DNA of 64,000 nucleotides, taken from assembly GCF_014837235.1 (NCBI RefSeq), contig NZ_JACYFT010000001.1, positions 1-64,000 on the forward strand, written 5' to 3'. Shown one piece after another: positions 31,400-41,237 of this stretch; the stretch's first letter is position 1; every line of letters starts with the position of its first letter. The translations under genes and the position numbers were made by a program. Origin of the DNA: Limnohabitans radicicola (GTDB lineage: Bacteria; Pseudomonadota; Gammaproteobacteria; Burkholderiales; Burkholderiaceae_C). The notes under the pieces are model-generated. The model was not told the DNA's origin and did no database searches. It saw only the letters and a list, made by a program, of their open reading frames with translations.

Positions 31400-33784
31400 A
31401 TGTCGTTCTATACCTCGCTGACCGGCCTGAACGCTGCCACCGCGCAACTGGGTGTCACCAGCAACAACATCGCCAACGTGGGCACCACAGGGTTCAAGCG
31501 CTCACGCGCTGACTTCGGTGACATTTTCTCAACCTCGCCACTGCAAAAATCGTCCAGCAACATCGGTCAGGGCGTCTCGCTCAAACAGGTGAGCCAGGAA
31601 TTCAGCCAGGGTAACGTCAGCACATCCGGCAACTCCCTGGACTTGGCCATCACTGGCGACGGCTTCTTTCCCCTGCGTTCACCCGACGGGCTGCAGGAGG
31701 TTTACACCCGCAACGGCTCCTTCATGCTCAACGACCAGAACAACGTGGTCAACTCGGCTGGCCAACGTCTGCTGTCTGCCGCGGTTGACAGCTCCGGCAA
31801 GGCCGACCTGAGCAAGCTCTCGGTGCTGAACATCCCGCCCAAAACATCGGGCATGGCCAAAGAAACCACCAAGATTCAACTGGGTTTGAACTTGCCGGCC
31901 GACTCCACCGTGATCACGGCCGAATTCGATCGAACCAACCCTGCCACTTACAACAAAAGCACGGCGCTGACGGTGTACGACAGCGGTGGTAACGGTTATC
32001 TGGCCACGGTCTATTACGTCAAAACCCAAGGTGCCAGCCCCTCCATGCCTCAGAGCAAATGGCAAACCTACGTGTATGTTGGCAACAGCAAGGTCACCCC
32101 TTCACTGATGCAAGCGACCGACAAAAACGGCCAACAACTGTACGTGAACAAGTATGGCGATATCAAACCGGAATCGGCAGTTCAGGACGAACTGGTGACC
32201 GGAAAAACCATGATGTTCTCGCTCAATCAATTGACAGACCAGCGCGTGTCGCAACCAGCCAACCTGCACGGCGAAGAAGTCACGGTCTTGACCGCCGACA
32301 TGACGCCCACACCTGCAGACGTCAATCTGGGCAAGATCTCTTTGGGCGGTGCGGCCAGCAGCACAGGCACGGCAAAATTCAAACTGTCCGTTGATGGCTC
32401 CGCCGATGTGGACATCCAATTGGACGAAACCACCGCAAAAACGCCTGAAGAAATCGCAGCTCGCCTGGCGAATGCCATCAACAAAGCCTTTGGTGACGAT
32501 GCATTGGTCACGCCGGCAGACCCTACCGCCACGCCTCCCGTGGTTGGCAAGGACGATCGCCGCTATGGCATCGATGTGAAATACGACACGGCAGCGAAAC
32601 AATTCATCATTTACTCCGGCACCACAGGTGACACCTCGAGCATCAAACTGACTGTGGATGACACCGATCCCGCGGCAACTCAGCTGGGCTTGATCAGCAC
32701 CGAGACTCCGGCATCGACCATCGATGCTGTTCGTGGCAAGCCCTCGGCCCCCGCCGTGCTCAATGGCAACGCGATCACCGTCAACACCTCGGGCAGCGTG
32801 AGCATCAACGACCTGAACAACAAATTCAGCATCACGGTCAATGGCGTCAAGGGCACGATCACGCTGCCGGCACCGAACAACACAGGCACGATCACCGACC
32901 TGGCGCAAACGCTGCAGACAGAAATCAACAAACTGGAAGACCCCAATACCGGCAAACCCATTCGCGGCGTGACTGTCAATTTTGATGCCCCGAACAACCG
33001 CCTGGTCTTCAGCACAGGCAACACCGGCGACAGCGCTTCCATCAAAGTGACCGGTTCGGCCGATTGGGGCTTGAGCAATTCGGAAACCGCTCGCGGCAGC
33101 ACATCCAACTGGTACAGCATGCACCAGTTCACCGAAACAGCAGATGGACTGCAAAAGCCCCAATTCATCGATGAAAACGGCAAGCAAACCGCTCTGCGTG
33201 ATGGCTTCAACACCCTGCCCTCCTGGTCCCCCATCTACCTTGACCGTGGTGAGCTGAGTTTTGACCTGTCGGGTAAAACCCTCTCGCCACGCAGCAACAT
33301 GCTTTTTGACACAGCCTTCCTGGAAGGTGGTAAAGGCGCTTTGACCATGCAGATCGACTTCACACAGTCGACCCAATACTCGTCACCATTCGCTGTGCTG
33401 TCGCAATCGCAAGACGGCGCCCCTGAAGGTGACTTGATGGGACTGGACATCGGCGTGGACGGCTTGGTCAGTGCCAACTATTCCAATGGTTCACAGCAGT
33501 CGCTGGGCAAGATCGTTCTGGCCAACTTCTCCAGCCCCACGGGTCTGCGTCAAGTGGGTGATGCCAGCTACCTGGCCTCCGCCACCTCTGGCAAGCCCAA
33601 AATCGGTGAAGGCGGCTCAGCAGGCTTCGGTGGCATTCGTGCGGGTGCAACAGAACGGGCCAACGTGGACTTGACCAAGGAACTGGTGGATCTGATCACT
33701 GCACAGCGAAACTTCCAGGCCAATGCCAAAGCCATTGAAACCAGCAGCACGATGACCCAGGCCATCGTCAACATCCGTTCCTGA
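31400..33784 (+). CDS. flgE: Flagellar hook protein FlgE, enlarged
   Basis: A 794-residue hook protein, about twice the common 400. The ends are conserved (S-F-Y-T-S-L-T-G-L-N-A-A, N-N-I-A-N-V-G-T-T-G-F-K-R; C-terminal V-D-L-T-K-E-L-V-D-L-I-T-A-Q-R-N-F-Q-A-N). The extra length is mostly a block at about 290-560 with two similar modules of the flagellin/hook-IN type, each a beta hairpin (K-F-K-L-S-V-D-G or K-F-S-I-T-V-N-G), a helix, and a Y/F-S-x-G-x-T-G-D end. These would form extra surface domains on the hook. Confidence 0.95.
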   Translation: MSFYTSLTGLNAATAQLGVTSNNIANVGTTGFKRSRADFGDIFSTSPLQKSSSNIGQGVSLKQVSQEFSQGNVSTSGNSLDLAITGDGFFPLRSPDGLQEVYTRNGSFMLNDQNNVVNSAGQRLLSAAVDSSGKADLSKLSVLNIPPKTSGMAKETTKIQLGLNLPADSTVITAEFDRTNPATYNKSTALTVYDSGGNGYLATVYYVKTQGASPSMPQSKWQTYVYVGNSKVTPSLMQATDKNGQQLYVNKYGDIKPESAVQDELVTGKTMMFSLNQLTDQRVSQPANLHGEEVTVLTADMTPTPADVNLGKISLGGAASSTGTAKFKLSVDGSADVDIQLDETTAKTPEEIAARLANAINKAFGDDALVTPADPTATPPVVGKDDRRYGIDVKYDTAAKQFIIYSGTTGDTSSIKLTVDDTDPAATQLGLISTETPASTIDAVRGKPSAPAVLNGNAITVNTSGSVSINDLNNKFSITVNGVKGTITLPAPNNTGTITDLAQTLQTEINKLEDPNTGKPIRGVTVNFDAPNNRLVFSTGNTGDSASIKVTGSADWGLSNSETARGSTSNWYSMHQFTETADGLQKPQFIDENGKQTALRDGFNTLPSWSPIYLDRGELSFDLSGKTLSPRSNMLFDTAFLEGGKGALTMQIDFTQSTQYSSPFAVLSQSQDGAPEGDLMGLDIGVDGLVSANYSNGSQQSLGKIVLANFSSPTGLRQVGDASYLASATSGKPKIGEGGSAGFGGIRAGATERANVDLTKELVDLITAQRNFQANAKAIETSSTMTQAIVNIRS

Positions 33785-33815
33785 TTCAACGGATTGACCT
33801 TCAGGTAAACAAGCC

Positions 33816-34577
33816 ATGGATAAACTGGTCTTCACCTCCAACTCCACCATCAAGGAGATGGCCACCGCACGCCAAGTCTTGGTCAACGACCTGGCCAACG
33901 TGTCCACTGTGGGCTTCAAGAGCAGCTATGACGTGGCCATGCAATCCGTCAAAGTCCAGGGGGCCGGGTTTGACACACGTGTCCAGGCCCAGGCGGTTGC
34001 GCGTGACCTCGTGCGACTTGAGCCCGGTGCCGTCATGGCCACAGGTCGACCTTTGGACATTGCCCTGGCTGGCAGATCGGTGCTGGCAGTGCAGGCGCCC
34101 AATGGTGAGATGGCATTCACACGCCGAGGCGACCTCAAGGTCAACGTTCAGGGTCAACTGGAAACCGGCAACGGTCACCTGGTGATGGGTGAAGGCGGTC
34201 CGATCAACATCCCGCCCGGCTTGCAAGTCACGGTCAATCCGGACGGCAGCGTCTACGCCCGTGACCCCAACCAAGTCGGACCTGCAGCCTCTGTGCTGAT
34301 TGACCAACTGCGCCTGCGGGACGCCAGCACGACACCGCTGTCTCGCCGTACCGATGGTTTGTTCAGCGTGGCCGAAAAACCCGCAGGCACAGACATCACC
34401 AACGGCCCCGATGTACCTCAAGTGATCCCACAGGCACTGGAGGGCAGCAATGTGAACGCCATCGAAGCCATGGTCCGCCTGATGGACCACTCGCGTAGTT
34501 TTGAAACCCAAATGAAGATCATCAAGGAAACCCGATCGCTCGACGAATCCGGCTCCTCCATGATGAAAAACGCCTGA
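33816..34577 (+). CDS. flgF: Flagellar proximal rod protein FlgF
   Basis: A 253-residue rod protein with V-L-V-N-D-L-A-N-V-S-T-V-G-F-K near residue 25 and the central F-T-R-R-G-D-L-K-V-N motif. It lies between flgE and flgG as usual. Confidence 0.94.
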   Translation: MDKLVFTSNSTIKEMATARQVLVNDLANVSTVGFKSSYDVAMQSVKVQGAGFDTRVQAQAVARDLVRLEPGAVMATGRPLDIALAGRSVLAVQAPNGEMAFTRRGDLKVNVQGQLETGNGHLVMGEGGPINIPPGLQVTVNPDGSVYARDPNQVGPAASVLIDQLRLRDASTTPLSRRTDGLFSVAEKPAGTDITNGPDVPQVIPQALEGSNVNAIEAMVRLMDHSRSFETQMKIIKETRSLDESGSSMMKNA

Positions 34578-34596
34578 TTGAAACCCGGAGAACCCC

Positions 34597-35382
34597 ATGG
34601 ACGCCTCAATGTGGATTGCCAAGACCGGCCTGGATGCGCAGCAAATGCGCATGTCGGTCATCTCGAACAACTTGGCCAACGTCAACACCACCGGCTTCAA
34701 ACGAGACCGGGCCTCATTCGAAGACATGCTCTACCAAAACCTGCGCCAACCCGGCTCACAGGTCGGAGCCAACGCCCAAGCCCCCACTGGGTTGATGATG
34801 GGTACCGGTGTGCGTATCGTGTCCACCGAAAAAACCCACACACAGGGTAGTTTCGTGTCCACCAAGAATGCCCTCGACTTGGCCATCCAGGGTGAAGGCT
34901 TTTTCCAGATCCTGCAACCCGATGGCACCACTGCCTACACGCGTGATGGCTCCTTCAAGTTGTCCAACACTGGGCAATTGGTGACATCGAACGGCGCAGC
35001 ACTGCAGCCCGCCATCACCATCCCCAACAATGTGGCCAGTGTATCGGTAGGCAACGACGGCACAGTTTCTGTGGAATTGGCCGCTGGTGGCGGCACCCAG
35101 GTGATTGGTACCGTGCAGATCGCCCGCTTCGTCAATCCTTCCGGTCTGCAATCCATGGGTCAGAACCTGATGAAAGAAACCCAGGCCAGCGGCGCCCCTC
35201 AGGTCAGCCAGGCAGGCTTGGGCGGTGCAGGCAGCATCCAGCAAGGCAGCCTGGAAGCCTCCAACGTCAACGTGGTCGAGGAAATGGTCAACATGATCGA
35301 AACACAGCGCGCGTACGAGATCAACTCCAAAGCGATCTCGGCTGTGGACGGCATGCTTAAGTTCCTGAACAACAACATGTAA
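34597..35382 (+). CDS. flgG: Flagellar distal rod protein FlgG
   Basis: A 261-residue rod protein with M-W-I-A-K-T-G-L-D-A-Q, N-N-L-A-N-V-N-T-T-G-F-K-R-D, Y-T-R-D-G-S-F-K and C-terminal V-N-M-I-E-T-Q-R-A-Y-E-I-N-S-K. It matches the usual FlgG length exactly. Confidence 0.97.
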   Translation: MDASMWIAKTGLDAQQMRMSVISNNLANVNTTGFKRDRASFEDMLYQNLRQPGSQVGANAQAPTGLMMGTGVRIVSTEKTHTQGSFVSTKNALDLAIQGEGFFQILQPDGTTAYTRDGSFKLSNTGQLVTSNGAALQPAITIPNNVASVSVGNDGTVSVELAAGGGTQVIGTVQIARFVNPSGLQSMGQNLMKETQASGAPQVSQAGLGGAGSIQQGSLEASNVNVVEEMVNMIETQRAYEINSKAISAVDGMLKFLNNNM

Positions 35383-35394
35383 GGCTCGGTGATC

Positions 35395-36105
35395 ATGCTT
35401 CGCCATTTCACAACCGCATCGCTGCTCAGCGTGGTCATCACGCTGATGGCCGGGTGCGCAACACCGCCTGCACCCCTGGCTCATACGCCCGAATTTGCAC
35501 CGGTCTATCCCCCAGCACTCGAAAAGTCTCAAGGCAACTCCGGTGCCATCTTCAGCAGCCGCACAGACAATTGGTTTGGCCGCAACAAGTCTTACCAGAT
35601 CGGTGATGTGGTCACCGTGCTGCTGAATGAAGAGACACAAACCGAGCGCAACGTGGCGGCCAACGTCAACCGAAAGTCGACCAACAATGTACTCGCTGGC
35701 AGTACAGGCTTGTCCAATGCCATTCAGAACATCAGCATTGGCGGCAGCAAGCTCAGCGGCGTGATGCAAGGCCTCAAGATGGACGGTGCCGAATTCACCA
35801 ATTCCGGTGGAGGCCAAGACTCCAAGACAGCCAAACTGATTGGCGCGGTGACCGTGACCGTGGTGGAAGTGTTGGCCAATGGCAATTTGGTGGTGCGCGG
35901 AGAAAAACAACTGGCGCTGACCGAAGGGTCCGAGATCATCCAGCTCAGCGGCATCATTCGCCCCACAGACATTTCCCCCAGCAACATGGTGCAGTCGAGC
36001 CGTTTGGCCAATGCCCAGATCGCCTATCGCGGCACAGGTGACTTGGCCAACGCTTCAAAACCCGGCTGGGGTACGAGCGCACTGATGAAAATCTGGCCCT
36101 TCTGA
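35395..36105 (+). CDS. flgH: Flagellar L-ring protein FlgH
   Basis: A 236-residue lipoprotein; ATG 35395 (a GTG at 35389 is the alternative) gives a signal peptide and lipobox L-M-A-G-C. Conserved FlgH segments include A-I-F, Y-Q-I-G-D-V-V-T-V-L-L-N-E and V-R-G-E-K-Q-L-A-L-T-E-G-S-E. It forms the outer-membrane bushing. Confidence 0.95.
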   Translation: MLRHFTTASLLSVVITLMAGCATPPAPLAHTPEFAPVYPPALEKSQGNSGAIFSSRTDNWFGRNKSYQIGDVVTVLLNEETQTERNVAANVNRKSTNNVLAGSTGLSNAIQNISIGGSKLSGVMQGLKMDGAEFTNSGGGQDSKTAKLIGAVTVTVVEVLANGNLVVRGEKQLALTEGSEIIQLSGIIRPTDISPSNMVQSSRLANAQIAYRGTGDLANASKPGWGTSALMKIWPF

Positions 36106-36118
36106 ATTTCAGGGATCA

Positions 36119-37270
36119 ATGATGTCTTTCCATCGCTTTCTCTTGACGACCTTGTTGGCACTGCTGGCCTGCGGCAACGCTTGGGCTGACCGTGTCAAAG
36201 ATTTGGCCACTGTGGCCGCTGGCCGTTCCAACCAATTGATCGGTTTTGGCCTGGTGGTCGGTTTGCAAGGCACGGGCGACGGCTCCGATGTGTCGTTCAC
36301 CACCCAAAGCATGAAGGCCATTTTGGGCCGTCTGGGCATCAGCGTGGACGTCCCTTTGTCCGACTTCTCTTTGCTCTCTGGCGCAGAAAAAGACGCCAAG
36401 GTTGGCAAGATCGATGTCAAAAATACCGCCGCCGTGCTCGTCACAGCTGAACTTCCTGGCTTTGCCAAGCCGGGTCAAAAAATCGATGTAAACGTCTCCG
36501 CCATCGGCAAAGCCAGCAGCCTGCGCGGTGGCAATTTGATCTTGACCAGCTTGCGTGGTGTCGACGGTGAAATTTACGGCATTGCACAGGGTGCACTCAC
36601 AGCCACCGGGGTGGAGAGCAGCGCTGCAGGCTCCAAAGTCAGCATCGGCGTGCCGACATCTGCACGGATTGCCGGTGGTGCCACAGTTGAACGACTGGTG
36701 GAGAACCCTTTCGAGAAAGCCTCACACATTGTCATGAACGTGCGTGAAGCCGACTTCACTACCACAAGCGCCATCGTCAATGCCATCAACAAGAATTTTG
36801 GCGACGGCATTGCCAAGGCCATCGATGGCATGTCTCTCGCTGTGAAGGCGCCGACCGACCTGTCGCAGCGGGTGAACTTCATGAGCCTGATTGAGAACCT
36901 CGATGTGCAACCCGGTGAGCCCCCTGCACGCGTGGTGGTCAATGCCAAAACCGGCACGGTCGTGATCAGCCGCAATGTGAAAGTATCCGCTGCGGCGGTG
37001 GCGCACGGGACCATTTCTGTGGCAGTCACGGCCACCAACGAAGTTTCACAGCCCGGTGCGTTTTCACAAGGCCAGACGACTCCAGTGCAGAACGCCGACA
37101 TCAAAGTGGAAGAACCCAAAAATCCGATGTTCCTGTTCCAGCCTGGTGTTGACCTTCGCCAGATTGTGGATGCGGTCAACCAGGTCGGAGCCACCCCATC
37201 GGCATTGATCGCGATCCTCGAAGCCCTCAAGAGCTCGGGCAGTCTGCGCGCTGACCTGATCATCATCTAA
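36119..37270 (+). CDS. flgI: Flagellar P-ring protein FlgI
   Basis: A 383-residue periplasmic protein with a signal peptide ending A-W-A, R-V-K-D-L-A-T-V-A-A-G-R-S-N-Q-L-I-G-F-G, and the C-terminal V-D-A-V-N-Q-V-G-A-T-P. Requires FlgA, encoded nearby. Length and order are normal. Confidence 0.96.
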   Translation: MMSFHRFLLTTLLALLACGNAWADRVKDLATVAAGRSNQLIGFGLVVGLQGTGDGSDVSFTTQSMKAILGRLGISVDVPLSDFSLLSGAEKDAKVGKIDVKNTAAVLVTAELPGFAKPGQKIDVNVSAIGKASSLRGGNLILTSLRGVDGEIYGIAQGALTATGVESSAAGSKVSIGVPTSARIAGGATVERLVENPFEKASHIVMNVREADFTTTSAIVNAINKNFGDGIAKAIDGMSLAVKAPTDLSQRVNFMSLIENLDVQPGEPPARVVVNAKTGTVVISRNVKVSAAAVAHGTISVAVTATNEVSQPGAFSQGQTTPVQNADIKVEEPKNPMFLFQPGVDLRQIVDAVNQVGATPSALIAILEALKSSGSLRADLIII

Positions 37271-37288
37271 CGCTTGATCGAGACACCC

Positions 37289-37747
37289 ATGAGCGATTTG
37301 TCTACCACCAACTCTGCCAGTTACCTGGACTTTGGTGCGCTTGGCCGCCTCAAGGGTGAGGCATCTCGCGACCCCACTCAGGCCGTTCGGCAAACCGCTG
37401 AGCAGTTTGAAGCGTACTTCCTGCAGCAAATGATGAAGTCCATGCGCGACACGGTCGAAAAAAGCGATCTGGTCGAAAGCAACAACATGGAGATGTATCA
37501 GGACCTGATGGACAAGGAAGTGGCCATGAAAATGGTCAAGCGCGGCGGCATTGGTGTGGCCAACATGCTGGAAAAGCAGATGCTCAAACAAAGCGCTGAA
37601 CTCTCCACGCAAGACGCACTGAAATTGCGGCCGATGGTGCAGCCGGAGGCGATACCTTTGGTCAAGCCGACAGAGCCGCTGCCGCTGAAGTCGACGGCCA
37701 TTCAATCGTATGAGCTCAGTCGCCAAACCGTTGGAGGTAAGCCATGA
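37289..37747 (+). CDS. flgJ: Rod-cap protein FlgJ, single-domain form without muramidase
   Basis: A 152-residue protein starting at ATG 37289. It contains only the N-terminal rod-capping domain (Q-T-A-E-Q-F-E-A-Y-F-L-Q-Q-M-M-K-S-M-R, M-Y-Q-D-L-M-D-K-E). The muramidase domain of about 150 residues found in enteric FlgJ is absent: the stop codon is followed at once by flgK. The LysM/transglycosylase protein at 28586 is the likely replacement. Confidence 0.9.
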   Translation: MSDLSTTNSASYLDFGALGRLKGEASRDPTQAVRQTAEQFEAYFLQQMMKSMRDTVEKSDLVESNNMEMYQDLMDKEVAMKMVKRGGIGVANMLEKQMLKQSAELSTQDALKLRPMVQPEAIPLVKPTEPLPLKSTAIQSYELSRQTVGGKP

Positions 37748-40236
37748 GTGATTTACTCGGCATTGGCAGCTCCGGCGTGACCGCGTACCAGCGCGCTCTG
37801 GCCACAGTCTCTAATAACATTGCCAACGTCAGTACCGACGGCTACAGCCGCCAGGACGTCAACATCACCGCCAACGAACCCAGTCGCGAAGGCATCAGCT
37901 ACGTTGGCAACGGCTCACGCTTTGATCAGGTTCGCCGTCAGTACGATGCTTTTGTAGAAACCAATCTGCGCAACAGCAACAGTGATTTGGCGGCACAAAA
38001 ACCCCTACTCACCTATGTCAACCGCCTGATTGACGTCATGGGCGATCAGAGCATTGGACTGACCAGTGCCATGAATGAATTTTTCAAAGCCGCGGGTGAT
38101 CTTGCCACAGATCCGGCATCGACCATCTCTCGCAGCAGTTTTTTGCAAAATGCCGATGGCTTGGCGGCACGCTTTCGTCAACTGGACAGTCAGCTGCAAA
38201 TCCTTGACAGCGAAACACGTCAAGCGCTCGAAACGGATGCCGGTCAAATCAATGCCTACACGCAGCAGTTGTCTGCGCTCAACAAACAGCTGAGCAAGAA
38301 TGGCGATGCAGAGAAACAACCTTCTGAATTGCTGGACCAGCGTGATTTGTTGCTGAAAAAGCTCTCCGAATTGGTGACCATCAAAACCAGTTTTTCGAAC
38401 AATGGCGAAGTGCTGGTCACGCTTGGAGACACCAACAGTCAGGGATTCTTGGTCAAGGGCGCCACGTCCAGAGATGTCGTTCTGCAAGCTTCTGACCAAG
38501 GTGAACTGCAAATCAATTACCGCTATCCGCCCGTCGATGCAGTGAGTGGTAAAAAACTGGCCCTCCCCCCCATCAGCAGTGGAAAAATTGGTGGCACCCT
38601 GGCGTTTCGTGAGCAAGTGCTCCAGCCTGCCCAAAACAGTCTGGACAATCTCGCCAGGGTCATGACCACCGAAATCAACCGGATTCACACTTCCGGCATC
38701 GACGCCGAAGGAAAACTGGGCGGAGATCTTTTTGGCTTCGCGCCAGAAGCACAAGGCAAAGCAGCCGGCATCCAGGTGATCATCCAAGACACCAACCGTG
38801 TGGCTGCTGCTGGGCATTTTCGCATCATTGACGACCCCCTCAACGGCGGCACAGCACAGGCGCGAATCGGGTTCACAGCACCGGTGTACACTGGCCCCAC
38901 TGGCTTGGTTGATGATTTGGCGAACGGCAACCGCCCTGCGATTGGAAGGCTGAGTCTGAGCGTTGGCGGCAACCAGCCCTACAACAGCGTGGGCTTGATC
39001 CCTGTGGGGCAAACCGATGTCGAGATTCACTTGGACCAGCCTCTTGCAGGACAGTCTCTGCAAGTCTTCACACGCGATGGACGGCAACTCCTTGGACAAC
39101 CTTTGGCCGACGGTTCCATGGTCAAAACCGCCAACGGCATGGAAAGTGGCGCCACGTACAGCACACAGTACCTGAACAAGAGCGGCGACGACACTTACCT
39201 GGGCATGGACATCTTCATGGGCGCCAAAGCCAGCCCCATGGCCATCCAGCAGTTCAGCGTCCAAACGGGCGATGCCATCGAACCGCAAATGCGGGCAGCG
39301 GTGCTGACTGGCAGCACTTTCAATCCGTCTTTGACTTTACCCATAGCCGCAGGCGATTACACACTCAATGGCGTTGCCTTGGGTGCCCTGCCCCATGGCA
39401 GCAGCACCAGCCTGACCGCCATGGTCAACTGGCTGCGCAGCGCCAACGTGACCGGCATCACTGTGACTGCCGACACGGCCAACAACCGCATCGTGATGAC
39501 CCGAACCGACACCACAGGCGATATCCGTCTTGGCTTGGGCAATGGCGGCAGCGCAGCAGAACTCAAAAAGATGGGGTTCGACACCGCTGTATCGATTCAA
39601 GGTGCTGCAGCCGATGATTTGCTGGTTTTTGTGAGCGACTCCAGCAACAGTGCGCGAACTGCAAGTATTTCTTCCCAATTTGGCGCGACCCAGGGCGACA
39701 TGAAGCAAACCCTGCGCAGCGAGTCGTTCCAGATTCTGTTCAGCACAGACACGCATTATCAGATCATTGACAACAAGACCCAGACCATTTTGGCTGAGCG
39801 GGATCTGACTTATGACCCAGCCAATCCAACGCCCAGCATCAGCTACCGCGGTCTGAAAATGGATTTTTCAACCTACCCTAAGCAAGGCGACAAATTCACG
39901 ATCGACGGCAACACGGATGGCATTGGCAACAACGAGACCATGATGGGTCTGGTGAATTTGGAAAATCAGAACGTCATGCCTGGCGGGCTGACCATGACCG
40001 AGGCCTACATTGAGCAAGTCAATAAATTAGGCAATGTATCCAGACAAGCCACGATTGCACAGCAAGCACTGACCGTGGTTTTCAACCAGGCCAAGGAAAC
40101 ACGGGACAGTGTTTCCGGCGTCAGCTTGGACCAAGAAGCTTCTGACTTGGTGCGTTATCAACAAGCCTACCAGGCCAATGCCAAGGTGATGCAAGTCGCC
40201 AGTCAACTTTTTGACTCCATTCTTCAGGTCCGCTGA
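37744..40236 (+). CDS. flgK: Hook-filament junction protein FlgK, enlarged
   Basis: An 830-residue HAP1, longer than the usual 450-650. The N-terminus (L-L-G-I-G-S-S-G-V-T-A-Y-Q-R-A-L, N-N-I-A-N-V-S-T-D-G-Y-S-R-Q) and C-terminus (L-V-R-Y-Q-Q-A-Y-Q-A-N-A-K-V) are conserved. The middle contains added beta-rich modules, one of flagellin-IN type around 525-640. It overlaps flgJ by 4 bases. Confidence 0.95.
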   Translation: MSDLLGIGSSGVTAYQRALATVSNNIANVSTDGYSRQDVNITANEPSREGISYVGNGSRFDQVRRQYDAFVETNLRNSNSDLAAQKPLLTYVNRLIDVMGDQSIGLTSAMNEFFKAAGDLATDPASTISRSSFLQNADGLAARFRQLDSQLQILDSETRQALETDAGQINAYTQQLSALNKQLSKNGDAEKQPSELLDQRDLLLKKLSELVTIKTSFSNNGEVLVTLGDTNSQGFLVKGATSRDVVLQASDQGELQINYRYPPVDAVSGKKLALPPISSGKIGGTLAFREQVLQPAQNSLDNLARVMTTEINRIHTSGIDAEGKLGGDLFGFAPEAQGKAAGIQVIIQDTNRVAAAGHFRIIDDPLNGGTAQARIGFTAPVYTGPTGLVDDLANGNRPAIGRLSLSVGGNQPYNSVGLIPVGQTDVEIHLDQPLAGQSLQVFTRDGRQLLGQPLADGSMVKTANGMESGATYSTQYLNKSGDDTYLGMDIFMGAKASPMAIQQFSVQTGDAIEPQMRAAVLTGSTFNPSLTLPIAAGDYTLNGVALGALPHGSSTSLTAMVNWLRSANVTGITVTADTANNRIVMTRTDTTGDIRLGLGNGGSAAELKKMGFDTAVSIQGAAADDLLVFVSDSSNSARTASISSQFGATQGDMKQTLRSESFQILFSTDTHYQIIDNKTQTILAERDLTYDPANPTPSISYRGLKMDFSTYPKQGDKFTIDGNTDGIGNNETMMGLVNLENQNVMPGGLTMTEAYIEQVNKLGNVSRQATIAQQALTVVFNQAKETRDSVSGVSLDQEASDLVRYQQAYQANAKVMQVASQLFDSILQVR

Positions 40237-40247
40237 GAAAGACCATC

Positions 40248-41159
40248 ATGAAAATTTCAACCTCGATGCTCTTTGACCGTGCGACTGAGCGCATGAGCAC
40301 CATTCAAAACCGGTTGGCCACGACGCAGGCTCAAATGGCAGAAACCAAACAAGTTCTCTCGCCCAGCGATGCCCCCGATCAAGCTGCAGCCATTCAACGT
40401 CTGCATGGCGAAATTGATCGCCAGGACAGCCACATACAGGCACTGAAGGTGGCCATGCAGCGATTTTCGGCTGAAGAAACCGCGCTGAAGTCATCGAGTG
40501 ACATCCTGACCCGAGTCAAAGAGTTGGGTCTGCAAGCGGGCAACGACACCTTGAGCCCAGAAGACCGCAAAGCCGTCGGCGTGGAACTCAAGGCATTGCG
40601 TCAACAACTGGTCAGTCTGGGCAACAGCCGGGATGACAGCGGCAACTATTTGTTTTCGGGCACACGGGTCAAGACGCCCGCTTTTTCGGAAGATACCGAT
40701 GGGGTCGTGACCTACCATGGCGATCAAACGCAAACCCAGATACCTGCGGGCGTGGAACGCGTTGTGCAGTTCACGCGCGCTGGTACCGATGTTTTCAGCC
40801 GAGTGGTCCGTCAGGATGGGCAGAGCGTAGGTTTCTTTGACGCGCTCGATCACATGATCAAGGCTGTTGACAACAGCGATACCCAGGGCATTCAGCAAGG
40901 CATTTCTGATGCCTCCCAGATGAGCAGCAACCTTGACCTGGCTTTGGCTCATACAGGATCCGATCAAAAAGTCGTTCAGTCACAATTGGACGTGCTCAAT
41001 GAAACGACGCTCCGGCTCAAGTCCTCGCTGTCCCAAGTTGAAGATCTGGACTATGCCAGCGCAGTCACCAAAATGAACAAAGAGATGATGGCCCTGCAGG
41101 CCGCCATGGGCAGCTTTTCCAAAATCTCCAGCTTGAGTCTGTTCGAGTACATCAAATGA
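40248..41159 (+). CDS. flgL: Hook-filament junction protein FlgL
   Basis: A 303-residue HAP3 with M-K-I-S-T-S-M-L-F-D-R-A, the flagellin-like helical ends (A-L-R-Q-Q-L-V-S-L-G-N-S) and C-terminal Y-A-S-A-V-T-K-M-N-K-E-M-M-A-L-Q-A. Length is typical. Confidence 0.93.
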   Translation: MKISTSMLFDRATERMSTIQNRLATTQAQMAETKQVLSPSDAPDQAAAIQRLHGEIDRQDSHIQALKVAMQRFSAEETALKSSSDILTRVKELGLQAGNDTLSPEDRKAVGVELKALRQQLVSLGNSRDDSGNYLFSGTRVKTPAFSEDTDGVVTYHGDQTQTQIPAGVERVVQFTRAGTDVFSRVVRQDGQSVGFFDALDHMIKAVDNSDTQGIQQGISDASQMSSNLDLALAHTGSDQKVVQSQLDVLNETTLRLKSSLSQVEDLDYASAVTKMNKEMMALQAAMGSFSKISSLSLFEYIK

Positions 41160-41237
41160 GCCATGCTGACTGAAACCCATTGCACGGGTTCACATTTCTT
41201 TCAGCAGTAACTCCTTCTTTGAAGATCACCAACCACC

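Noticed and set aside
32102-33376. A 424-codon antisense frame over flgE
   Set aside because: Reverse reading of a well-conserved hook gene; no family features.
34756-35910. A 384-codon antisense frame over flgG-flgH
   Set aside because: It spans two certain genes and their junction, with no signal of selection visible.
38005-39288. A 427-codon antisense frame over flgK
   Set aside because: Antisense shadow of flgK without start signals.
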